Source of the DNA: Lates calcarifer | Taxonomy: Eukaryota > Chordata > Actinopteri > Centropomidae | Length of the DNA: 64,000 nucleotides | Reading direction: 5' to 3' | Assembly: GCF_001640805.2 (NCBI RefSeq) | Contig: NC_066843.1 | Span: forward strand, 22,568,242-22,632,241 | Part shown: one piece after another, positions 43,030 through 55,800 of the stretch | Layout of the letters: every line of letters begins with the position of its first letter | Position numbering within the stretch: the first letter of the stretch is position 1 | Notes under the pieces: model-generated | Database searches by the model: none | Seen by the model: only the letters and a program-made list of their open reading frames with translations | What the model was told of the DNA's origin: nothing | Position numbers and translations under genes: made by a program

Positions 43030-43885
43030 CGAGTAGCTTAGGACGCAGTGACACGGTGCTGATAACATAACAGAAGGAGTGCTGGACGCCGGACCAATCA
43101 GCGGTAACAAGCGTACGCGTCCACGGCTGCGTGGCGCGGTCACGCGGTTGGTTGTGCTGTCACGAGCCTTATCCGTGCCACGGAGAGGAGGCTGGAGAAT
43201 TAGAGCGGACATCAATTATACAGGACATCTTATTTACCGTGTTTAGTGCGTGATAAAGAGAGCAAGGCTAGCACTTCATAACGCTGCTCTGCCGTTAAGA
43301 CTCTCTACCGAGCTATTCCGGTCAACCGGTGATGTATTCCAGCATTTGAATGATATTGCTAGCCAGCTAGCTAGCTAGCTGTTGAGCTAGCTGTACGGTG
43401 CGTGACTCGGAGTAAGTTAACGTTAAATTCTCGGACGTTATTTTTATTAACACACCTGACTGCGTCCACCTAAGACACAGCCTAACAGGGGGTAGTTTTA
43501 ACTTCAGTCAGTTAGAGCTGTAGGTGTCGTGCGCGTCGCTTCTGTCCTAACCAGATAAGGATTGAATGAAATAACGTTAGCTTGCCACAGGCAGCGGAAA
43601 CGAGCCAGTTAACAGGGATAACGTTAACTTATCCTGCTGCTGGCTGATCCACCGCCATCCAGCTAATCTAGCACATGCTATCTGAGCTAGCCACCCACAG
43701 ACACACAGTCAGCCCGTTAGGTCACTACCAGTCATTAAGTTGTAGCCAGAGACCGGACCTGCGAGGTAGCTAGCTCCTACCAAACGTCAAGTTGGCCATC
43801 TTCCGCTCCAGTCCAGTTTGAAAGGCTGACCAGCGTCAGGTCGTTTTTACGGATAAGGCCGGAGTGAAGACAGAAACCTGCAAAC
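43030..43885 (+). promoter_or_regulatory. ap2a1: CpG-rich promoter and 5' UTR region of ap2a1
   Basis: The region has many CpGs (for example GCGTACGCGTCCACGGCTGC near 43110) in an otherwise CpG-poor window. It contains a CCAAT box in GGACCAATCAGCG (43094-43098) and GCTAGCTAGCTAGCT short tandem repeats near 43365. The ATG at 43886 is preceded by CAAAC. A long 5' UTR is plausible, but the transcription start cannot be placed by eye. Confidence 0.5.
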
Positions 43886-46800
43886 ATGCCGGCTGTGTCG
43901 AAAGGAGATGGAATGCGCGGATTAGCTGTTTTCATTTCGGACATTAGAAACTGTAAGTAACACTTTCTTTTTTTCCACTTGCTAATTTGTGCCATTTAAC
44001 ACCAGTAGTGTTGTTGATATTGTGCCCTTTTACACGCTGTAGTGTGATGACTTGGGTGGAGGGGGGGCACCAGAGCAAAGAGCTTACTAGCCGCTAACTA
44101 CTCAATATGTGGTAGTTAATAGTGGCGGTATGCTGGCAGAAGCATGACCGTTTTACCACCAGAACCGTGGGTCTGATATCTGGATGCAGAAAACGAAGCG
44201 TTTTGTTTCTGAGTGTTGGCTGTGGCTTTAGTCAAACTGAGATCACAAACATCTGTACCACATTAGAGATCCAGATGCCTGAACTAATCTGGTGAAACCA
44301 AGGTTCACTTCACAGCCGTAAAGCAGTGTTCATGTCATCATGTTCAGATGACACCATGACAGGCCACAGTATTACATCCTACTGTTAGGAGGGCATCACT
44401 CTGGCAGGAGGATAAGGAGCCTGACCCCCCATCATGGAGCATCATGGAGTAACGTCAGGTGTCAGTAGCCCATTCAAAAGTGCTGTTCTGAAACATTTGA
44501 TCATTATTTTTATAGAAACAATGTGGTATTGGTATATTTAGATTTCTATTCCTAAATGTCACTGTTCCAGGTCTCGCTTGTTCTTGTCTAAGGGTCATAG
44601 CAGTGATTCTGCAAGACAGTGCCATCTAGTTTTTGCTTTCGGAGTGATTAGCTATTGTGTGATCTGTCCGAAGTATGTAAACAGTTACTGTTGTGTTTGC
44701 ATTGGGTAATAGGTGACAGGCAGTAATGGCCTAATCTCTGATGCTCCAGGTTTCATTGTGACCTGAGCAGCTTTGTCCACTTCCAGGTTGGATCTGTGCA
44801 CCAGTATTCAAAGTCCCCCTGCAATCAAAATGTGTTTTTATCAGTGTTACTCGTCATGGATGTTTGTTCTTCACTATAAATGAAATGAAAACTGCATATT
44901 CATGAGTTCTGTATTTTTTAGTTAAGAGGGAGAGATTGTCAAAGCTTCTAGCCAGGTAATTGAACTTTTTTTTTTTTTTTTTTTTTATCAGACACACAGT
45001 ATTATTGAGAGTTAACTATTTTTTATATCTTTGAATATAAATGGGCACTGTTCCAAACTGGTTTTATGCCAAGTCTGAAGGTGATTATTTAATATTTTTA
45101 TACATGTTTGCATTTTTGTAAAGATATTTGCCATTGACACTGTGATATTGATCATATTACCTACACCTGATTGCTGTAAATGGAGGTTCCCGTTTAGAAC
45201 TACTAAGCCTGAACTAAATGTTTGACAGGATATGTATAATGCTTAATTGAGAGATTATTGAAACTGACATGATTCAACCAGCTGATGTCTTCACTAGTGA
45301 AGACTCTCCAGTCTGTATGATGTACTGAAAATAATAATATTATTCCTAATATTGAGATATTGAAAATAAAACAGTGAGGAGATATCACAATCATAAGACT
45401 TCATAAATCTAGGTTTGTTGCTGACCTGGAAACAGATCTAAAATGTAACCGGCTGTGGGAATCCCAGCCTTTCACCTTATTTATCGATAAACAGATTATA
45501 CCTACCATGTCACCACCAACAACAGTGATAACAATGCACCCAGTAATTATTTAGTCATGGCAATGGACCGTTAGCTTAGCTGAGGTTGTTGACTCCTGTA
45601 GATGTGTTGTTTGGAGTGAGACTGGCTTTTACCGAGATTTGGCCAGTATCTGATGTTTTAGAACAGCGTGTTAAACTCAAAGTTATGTTACTGTTGTCTT
45701 TTTAAAACATAAATGTCTGGCCCCCAGTCGTGCGTCCGTCTCCCTGAACTGAAAATGTGATTGAATATCATGTTTTTCATTGTACTACAGTGATCATTTT
45801 AGTGCTGTGACAACACTGATACAGCTTCATGTATTCTGACTTGTGTATCCTTCTAGGATGATGCTTTTTAAAAAGTCATTGTCAACATGGAAGCAGCCCT
45901 TCAGTACAGATAAGTCACCAGATGAATCACTCAGGGTGTGACAGAACACTCTTGCTGGCAAATAAAGCTGCATTTTTAGAGTTTTTAAGACTTTAAGAAG
46001 TAAAGTTGATGTACAGGAAACAGTTTCCAAAAGTGAAACACATCACAGTGTGATGCTCCTTCTCAGTGGGCATGTATGTGTAATAGTTGCATTGGGCCAT
46101 CGGTCACTCTGTCTGTCTTGAAAATCACATCTGTGTAGGACACTCCTGGAGCTATCAATTCTATCTCCACAAGTGTTCTTTGGGTCGTGTCTGTCTTTGT
46201 TTGGGGATTAGCTTCACTGGAGCAACTAGTCTCATCAGCCTGAAAAAATGTTTGACAAACAAATGAGGTGAGGGAGGATCTGGTTTAACATAAGCAGTGA
46301 ATGAGTAATCCACCAGTTCAGAAACCACCAGCTGTGAAACCAATGATTTTGCAAACATTTTCAAGTTTTCAAGCCCCATCCCCAGCATGCCAAGGCGGGG
46401 GGGATGTTCAGGGACCTTTAATGATGCTGATGGACAGTCCTTTCAGGATGCACTCCACACCAACATCTTTAGGATTTTAAATGACACCAGTACTCTTATC
46501 AGTACTCCCCATCTCTCCAGTTTTTATTAATATGGGTCTTTTTATTGCTAAATAAAATCGTTAACCTCAAAAAAACAGCTAATTTAAAAAAAAGCAAACC
46601 CCAGGACAGGATTAGAATTGATCTATATTCTACAAAAGAACAAAAATAAAGCAGTATATTCAACTGCAAAGTCAATGACTATTTAAACTCAAATAATATC
46701 TTCCTGAAGAGGAAACAAACATAAAATCTAATGATTGGGTAGGGACATTTTTAGCCTTTATTGGCCAGTTGATAGTGAAGAAGCAAATAGGAAACAAGTG

Positions 46801-49800
46801 CAGAGAGAGAGGGGTGTCTCCACAAATCTGAAATCACTGAGTGAAGTTTAAAAAGACTGAAGGCCATAGAATCTAGAGACCATCGTCTGATGTGATCATC
46901 CTGACCACAACCCCCGTCAACATGTTGGTGTATCGCATGATTAATATCACCATTGCTACTTTATTACATGGGTACTTGGTACTCATGGATCAGACCTTCT
47001 TTAAAAATGAACTCAGCCTTCATTTTAATCTCAACTACATACCTGTAAAGTTTCATGGCTGCATTTTGCACAGAGGTGTGGCAGTGATGCTGTTGTGGTG
47101 ACAATATTTGATCACAGTCAGTTGGTCAGACAGACAGACAGACAGACAGCTTTTATTTTAGCTTGTTTAAGATTTTCATGTTAACCATGGATGGAGACTT
47201 TGGACATAATGCTTGACACTGACACTGTTTCTTTTCTACAGGTTCATACATTATATATTATAATGTAGGTCTTTTGTTACTTATTAGCCTTTTACTTGCA
47301 AAGCATGTATTGTACGTACAGTAACAATCATAGTTGTAGTACTGGAGTAATATGAAGCATTGTGGTGTTAGAGGGACACCCTGGCTCCAAAGCATATTCT
47401 CCAGATACAATGGAACGTGTTTGTTTGGTACAGACTAGGTTTATGGGGGGTGGAAAATTTCTGTTAAATATCTGGAAACTTTCCAGAAACTTTCCATGAG
47501 AAGTTAAGCTAGGGAATTTTGGAAATGTTTAATTAGAATTGAATTAGAAATTAGAAAGTTTGGGTAATATATAGCAGACATGCATGCAAACTAAAACAAA
47601 TTTACGAATTGATGTTTTTGACTTTGACTTTGAACAGATAAGCATATCTGATTTACTGGCTAGGTAGCTACTGCATAAACCCATTTAGATTTTTTTCTAG
47701 TTAAACTACCATAGATCAAATTTATTTACTCAGTAATATGATCCAAACTGACTTGTCTGGATGTAGTTAGTGGGCTCAAAATCTGCTGTAGTGAGCAGGA
47801 TTTTATAAATGAATGAATGAATGTACATGTGACAGAGGAATGCACAGTACAGGGTAGAAATTAATCTAAATTTGCATTAAATCTGGTTGTTTTAACCAAG
47901 ACTATGCTGCAACATGTTTTTTCCCCAACTACATTTAATTTCGCTGTTATAGGTTAACCTGCAGTTTTGCAAATTTCCAGTGTATTTCTGTTAAGTCCCA
48001 TCAATTCCCATATATTCCAGTTAATTTCCATGGAAGGTTTCCAGTTTTTCAACCCTAGTACAGACCCAGCAAAAATCACATCATCATCATTGGTATATTT
48101 TTTTGAATGAAAAAATGAAATGAAAATTAAAAATTCCCACTAAAATTATAAATCATATCACAGATTTTTTTGCTTCATTGTTCAGCCCTAATGAGGATTA
48201 CTCCATCTAAACCTGCTATTTTAATGCTGGTACAAACATCAGGTGTAGTGGTACTGGTATCTCTTTCCACTGATTAGTGGAAAAAAGCACCTTTAAATAA
48301 GCTGAGGTTGAAAGAGATTTTCTTTTCCCTCTCATCAGCTTTATTGTCTTCGATGAAACAAAATAGCCACAAGAGGTGTCTACTGAGGAAATGGTCACAG
48401 CAGTGATGATGTCACTGTCAAAATGGCAACCACTGAACTCCCCCTCCATCTTCGGGATGTAGTAGTTTGAGGATCCATGTCAGGTGAACAGGGCAGCTGT
48501 TGGACAAGTTTTTAAACCCATGTTCAGTGGACGACTGCATGAAGATTGATACACTTTTAGTTTTCAATAACTCAAAACAGAAAAACCACAAAGGATATTA
48601 ACTTCAAACTTTCTGCATCATCACTCAGAGAGCTGAACTGCACTTTCATGCAATGAGAGCTGTTAATGTTCTACTTTAGGACACCAGCTGATCAATCAGA
48701 CCTCATATGTTGCTGGGTATAGAAAGACCAGAGGAGTGTATGCAGTTTGAATCCATGTATAACAGCTGCAAATTATCATTTAATCATTCATTCTGTGAAG
48801 TTAAAGACAGGACACTGATTCCATGGTTCTGTACTTGATACCTTTAGGGGCTGTTGTGGCCCTAAGTGAAGAAATGAGGGCACAGTGAAGCTGCACTGTG
48901 CTGGAAATGTTAAGCCCGCAACCTTGTTTTGTTCTCTACATTTCTGTGTGCTGGTAAGACATGGAGAGGCGAGAGAAAAGATGTGACGGCAAATTTGTTG
49001 GAGCTTGTTGGACCAGGATTTGTTGAAATCTGATAAAATGGTATCTGTCAGAACCCAAAGACAGTCACAGTGGTAGGCCTAACTAATTTTTCATGTTAGC
49101 ACACACATGAAATTTGATGCCATGAGGAGACTTGGGGATTTTGTGGCACTGCTGTGGAGCTATAATAAAATCAGAGTCTCACCCTGAGCACTTGGTTTCC
49201 GGACGTGGTGACCTTTTTGATTCTCGATTTTCAGAAACTTGAAGTCTTTGTATAGCCAGGTCCATCATGTCCTTATTTGAAATGCTGACATTGCTCTACT
49301 TTCTTTCCCTCATCAGGTAAGAGTAAGGAAGCCGAGATCAAACGGATCAATAAAGAGCTGGCCAACATTCGCTCCAAGTTTAAAGGAGACAAGGCTCTGG
49401 ATGGCTACAGCAAGAAGAAATATGTCTGCAAGCTGCTCTTCATCTTCCTGCTTGGCCATGACATTGACTTTGGACACATGGAGGCAGTCAACCTGCTCAG
49501 CTCCAACAAGTACACAGAGAAACAGATAGTAAGTCCTCCACTGGTTGAAGCATCAAACAGAAATGTGTTGTGCTGCTCTATGTCATGTTGTTGTCATGCT
49601 TTTTTGAAAGCCTGGTGTCAAATTGGCAGAATGACAAGTTAGAACAGAATAATAATGAGACAGATGCCTAAAAGAGAAAGCCATGAATTTAACAATTATA
49701 TGTCATAGATTTCATGTCTGAGAGGGGCTGAAGGCTCTGATAGGCTGCTACTGAAGTTATTGGTCCTACATCATGTGATCATATTGAAGTCAGACACTGC

Positions 49801-52800
49801 TTCTGCCCTGTTGAACCACATTAGATCCAAGGTTTCTGACAGTCAGTGTTGACACAGCTAGAAATCAATGACCTGTGTGTCGTTAGCCACCAACCCTCAA
49901 AGTACCATGCTGGATGTCAGCCTGTAGAGACAGTACTCAATTAATGCAAGCAAGGAAAAGATGAAGATACAGTGCAGTCCACAGTGATTTCATCCATGAC
50001 ACATTTTCTCTCTTTTTGACTCCAACACATTTGATTAGAAATAAAATGTATGTCATTAAGCCTTAAGGATGTCAGAAGGTGTTAAGTTGTAGGGAGCATG
50101 CAGCATGACATTGGGCCTCATGCAAGAACTCGAGTGATTTAAGAGAGTCTGTGGTGATCACTGATGTTTTCTCTCTCACTGTTTTACCCCTGATCCACAC
50201 CTGTGGTACAGGTAATGAACAGATTGTAATGCCTTTTATTGGAACTTTAAACATGACAGTGAAATTATGTTTTTTTGTGAATGCCATTTAAGACACAGTT
50301 TAATGCTGGAGATGTTAAAGCAGAACAAACACCTTACCCACTGTGACTGTTTCCTGATTCTGTACCATGGACCGTTTTCTCAGGAACAGGAAATGTTGAG
50401 TAAGCAGAATAATGTTGAGTCAGGATCCAAGTGGTTTGAGAGTTGACTGCTGCACCAGCAGAAGTACTCCTCAGACTAGGGATGCACTGATACCACATTT
50501 TTTCAATCCAATTACAAGTACAAGTACTTACATTTGAGTAATTGCCGATACCGAGTACCAATATGAGTACTTACTAATGCATTACACTTCATACATTTAC
50601 TTGAAAACGTGTTTTATTTTTTATCAGATATTGTTTCATTCTCTGGCTGTAAGAAATTGCAGTGGCTGACATTTGAACAATCCATTATATATGGCATTGC
50701 CACACATTTTACTCAAATAGAAGTACTGTTAAAGTACTGTTATTGACATTTTAGCATTCAACTGCATCTTTTTTTGTAACGGACAGCCTTGCCACATATT
50801 TCACTTCAATATAGCCCTAAAATATAACTGTACCAACATAAAACTGTGGCAGAGCAACTAAGGCATTATCATGTAATCAGCAACGTCTGTCTGTGAGAAC
50901 TAAGTCTATTTTGAAAAAGTGAGGGGCAGGTTTTTTTTGAATGAAAAGCAGCTTCTCTGCATTATCAGCTGTTTGTCTGTTTCGGTTTTCATCTACAATG
51001 TGGGACACTGAGCTAAAAAGCCTTTCACTTTCCACACTGCTGCTGTTTTTTAGACGTTTTATCAGATTGCTTGTGAAAGTACTCATAATTTGCAGTCCGC
51101 TTTACTTTTGTCACCATCATCCAATTTGAAATATCTCGACACCGCTGGCATTGCACCTCCTTGCTCTCAGTTAGCACCTGACCGCCCTACCTGAACATCA
51201 CGCTGCCGTAAAGTGGTATCGGGTACGAGTACGAGTACAGGAACCGGGGAATCAGACAGATACCTGATGCTGGTATCTAGTATTGTTGCATCCCAGAGCA
51301 GTTCTTCAGTCTGGGAATAGAAGAGATAAAATGCAAAGTAAATGATGACAGAGAGAGTTTTTGCAAAGTTTGACCCTTTTTGTAATTACCCTATTTATAA
51401 TTGACCTAGTAAAACCTTTTGGCTCAGTAATGGTCTTCACCTCTTTCATTTGAAGACAGCAGGCAGGGCTCACACTGGCACTCTGGTGTCTGGATTTGTT
51501 ACTGTGTGACAGCAAGACGACTATTGGTCTGCATCTGTTTGAGAAAGAACTGAGGAGAACACTTAATTGAGACTTAATTTACCAACAGTTCAATTCTGAT
51601 TTAATTGCTGTTATTTTTTGAAATAGTTGCTAATAGGTGGAGCTAGATGAAATCCAGGTCTGTACCAGAGGTTTAGGTTACCTGTCTTAGCCAGGCACCA
51701 CCTGCAGTATATTCCTCCTGAGTGAGAGTTCCTTGTGGTTTTGAAACTTTTCTTTATGGTCAGAACATGACAAACACTTTTCTACACTAAGGTAGAATTA
51801 TAAAGATAAAGTCTAACCTCACTAATCAATTGTGCAATAGATTTTATGATTTTATTTGATAATGATAGTGGAGATAGACAGGAAATGCAGGGAAGGAGAG
51901 TAGGAGAATGACAAATCATTCAGCTGTCAGTTGGCCCCTTATTTGTGTGTGTGTGTGTGTGGTGGGTGTGTGTGTGTGTGTGTGTGTGGAGGAATAAAGA
52001 AATTAGCACACTTAATACTTGATGAGGCTACAGAGTATAAGTGGTAATGTGTTGATGCCACCTAGTGGTTGATGTGAAATTAGCATTATACTTGACACAG
52101 CTGTGGTGTATTGTGGTGCTGGGTGGGGTTAATTCACCTTATCAGTGAGGGTAAACAGTAAAGACCTGTCAGTGTGAGCACAGTTCAATAGCAGTAACAG
52201 TACAGCTACCAAAATGTCATTAAACAGTTTCAGTAAGAACTGGACATCTGAGCCTTCTTGAGGAGGATGATGTGTTACAGGACTGTTGGATTAGACTGAC
52301 TTAGTTTGAGCTATTAACCTGGACTGGATTGTGTACAGGTATTATCATGGCCAACGTGATATGGCACACCCACTGTAAACCGTACTGTGTTTTAATGGCC
52401 CCTCATTGATCTCCACTCTTCACTTCTGTTTCTCCAGGGCTACCTGTTCATCTCTGTGCTGGTGAACAGCAACAGTGAGCTGATCCGTCTCATCAACAAC
52501 GCCATCAAGAATGACCTGTCCAGCCGCAACCCCACCTTCATGTGCCTGGCTCTTCACTGTATCGCAAACGTAGGAAGCCGTGAGATGGCTGAGGCCTTTG
52601 CGAGTGAGATCCCTCGGATCCTGGTTGCTGGGTGAGTGTAACCTCTGCTTTGAGGAGCTGAGGATGCCCGGTGAATAAAAGTGATCCCCTGTTGTCCTGG
52701 TCTTATTTCTTATGTGTTGCTCTGGGTGATGAAGCCAAAGACTGTTCTCTCTCATGTCACTTTTCACTATTATTTGACTAAACTGCTGGTAATGTGACTG

Positions 52801-55800
52801 TGATGCACCACAGTGATACGATGGACAGTGTGAAACAGTCAGCTGCCCTGTGTCTGCTGCGGCTTTACAAGACTTCTCCTGACTTGGTGCTGATGGGTGA
52901 GTGGACGTCACGCGTGGTGCACCTGCTCAACGACCAACACATGGTGAGAGCACAGTTCCAGAGCCCCACACACCAGGAATCTAGTTATATGATTAGATCA
53001 GCTTAACATATTTGTAATGTGTTAAAATGTGAAACTTTTCTTGTCACCGTCAAAGTTATCAATGCAACATGACCTTGAATTGGAAATCAGAAATCAATAT
53101 GAAATCAGCTGCAGCACTGATACCTACAGTGATAGACCAGTGTGATCATTCATTTTTTGTGTCTGTGTCTGTCTGTCTGTCTGGGGTTTAGGGTGTGGTG
53201 ACAGCAGCCATCTCTCTCATCACCTGTCTGAGCCAGAAGAATCCAGATGAGTTCAAGACCTGTGTTTCCCTGGCTGTTTCCCGACTCAGCAGGGTGATTG
53301 TCCCTGTCTTTTGAATCATTTTCTCAGTCTCAAAACAGATTGTTCTGAAATGTTGTCTTAGCAGAATGCATACTTGTCATTCTAAAGTGTTTTCTAAAGA
53401 GATAGAATCTTTATGGTTAGAGGTTTTTAGAAAACAGTGCTTCCCAGGTAGAGGCATAGACCACTGATAAGCTTGATACTAAGAGATACTAAGAGTAATG
53501 TGCACTGTGCACCTTGGCACAGGGCGAAAAACACCATCTGAAACAGTCAATTTTTAATCCAAATACAAAAATCTGACTCTCCTCACATGGCTCTTACACT
53601 GTGGATACCTCACATTTCTGAACTTGCTGTATCTAAACAGGTTCAGGTTCTTCTGATCATAAATCTAAAGAATAATCCTGTCGGTTCTCCAGATTGTGTC
53701 GTCAGCCTCTACTGACCTGCAGGATTACACCTACTACTTTGTGCCAGCACCGTGGCTCTCCTGCAAGCTGCTGCGCCTGCTGCAGTGCTACCCTCCACCA
53801 GAAGATGGTGCTGTCAAGGGCCGTCTGGTAGAGTGTCTGGAGACCATCCTCAACAAGGCACAGGAGCCCCCCAAATCAAAGAAGGTCCAGCATTCTAACG
53901 CCAAGAATGCAATCTTGTTTGAGGCCATCTCACTTATCATCCACTACGACAGGTGAGCTCCTGATGATGACAGAATATACAGAGTTAAGCAGGTAACATG
54001 CAGTGAATCAGTAACTCATCTTCAGTGTCAGTTGAAACCTGAAATGTCTGATGGTCATCATTATTATTATTTCATAAAGAAAAGCTTTAATATGAGGAAA
54101 TTAGCTTGTTAATTAAAGAGAAGGATAGACTGTTATAATGATGGGTTTCATTTTAGGACTGATGGGGGTTTTATCTTAATGCATGTCCACACGTAGATAA
54201 ATACAGGTTATTGTTGTTAATTCAGTTTGACAAACATGGACATCATCTTCCTTATTAATACTTTTCTGGATCTTTGTAGATTTCTATTAAATAATTTCTA
54301 GTTATTTTCTTAAAGAGTTAGAATGAGTCTTATGCAGTCTTAATGTGTCCTGCTGATGACACACACACCTGACCAGCAGTGAGGTAAATGTTGGTTTCTG
54401 TTCGGCAGTGAGCCAAACCTGCTGGTGCGAGCCTGTAACCAGTTGGGCCAGTTCCTGCAGCACAGAGAGACTAACCTGCGCTACCTGGCTCTGGAGAGCA
54501 TGTGTACCCTGGCCAGCTCTGAGTTTTCCCACGAAGCTGTCAAGACACACATCGAAACGGTCATCAACGCCCTCAAGGTAGAGCCTCACACTCTGAACTG
54601 AAGACAGTCACTCAGCACACATGACATTAGTGATGAAGTGTAACAGACTTGTTCTGGTCACCCCAGTCCTACCAACCTCCATGAACCAGTCACTTCATGT
54701 TCACTTCACAGTAACACACCTTTTCTGTAACTGTAACTGGCCAGTAGCTCAGGACAGTCCACACACAGTTACTCACTGGTCTGTAGGGCTGTCTGTCCTC
54801 TCTCCCAGTTTGGTGACTTTGACTCTGTGTCTGCAGACTGAGAGGGACGTGAGTGTTCGACAGAGGGCGGCTGATCTGCTGTACGCCATGTGTGATCGCA
54901 GCAATGCCAAGCAGATCGTAGCCGAGATGCTCAGCTACCTTGAGACGGCAGACTACTCCATCAGAGAAGAGATGGTGGGTGTGACAGAACTGATGCCATG
55001 TTATATTCTTTTTTTTTATACTGTGACTAGATATATTCCTCTGTAGATGCCAAGTGGGAGTTGTTGTAGGCTGTTTGTTTCCATCAGCTGCATATTGTTT
55101 TCATCAACATAAAAATACAATCTGTCTGTAGGAAATGTACCAATGACAAACCCAAAAATGGACCTTCAAGTCTAACACTCTTTCACACTTTTGAACAGTT
55201 CTCCAACACATCATACTGGTTGAGTTGTGGTTTTCTGTGCCTTCCTCATTCAGGTGCTGAAAGTGGCCATACTTGCAGAGAAGTACGCCGTCGATTACTC
55301 CTGGTACGTGGACACCATTCTCAACCTCATCCGCATTGCTGGAGACTATGTCAGCGAAGAGGTGTGGTATCGCGTCATTCAGATCGTCATCAACCGAGAC
55401 GATGTGCAGGGCTACGCCGCGAAAACGGTCTTTGAGGTACTGCTCTATCGGATCTTTAAATGTAGCTCCTGGCAGCAGCAGCAGATAAAGATGCTGTTGG
55501 TTAGCTGAGAGGGATGCACACACTGATCGAGGCTCATAGGATGGTTTTCACACCACAGTGCTTCATCTGTACCAATCAGCATGTCTGTAATATATATATA
55601 TATATCTGTCACTACAGTGAGTGCTGAGAGTTGATCTTAAATGTATGCTCAGATTCATAATGTTAATCTTTGATCTGGTAGTTTCTCATTTACATTTTTC
55701 CAGTGTCAGACTCATTTAGACCATTTAACCATTTGAGTTATATTATAATCCTATACAGTGACTCATCAAGACACAGCTCAGACAGACATTAAAACAGGTT

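Noticed and set aside
42793..43215. 140-codon minus-strand ORF upstream of ap2a1
   Set aside because: Lies in the CpG-rich promoter region, where stop codons are rarer. No family similarity.
52420..52911. 163-codon minus-strand ORF
   Set aside because: It is the antisense shadow of ap2a1 exons 3 and 4 plus the intron between them. The plus-strand frame is the conserved one.
55104..55523. 139-codon minus-strand ORF
   Set aside because: Antisense of ap2a1 exon 9, with no independent features.
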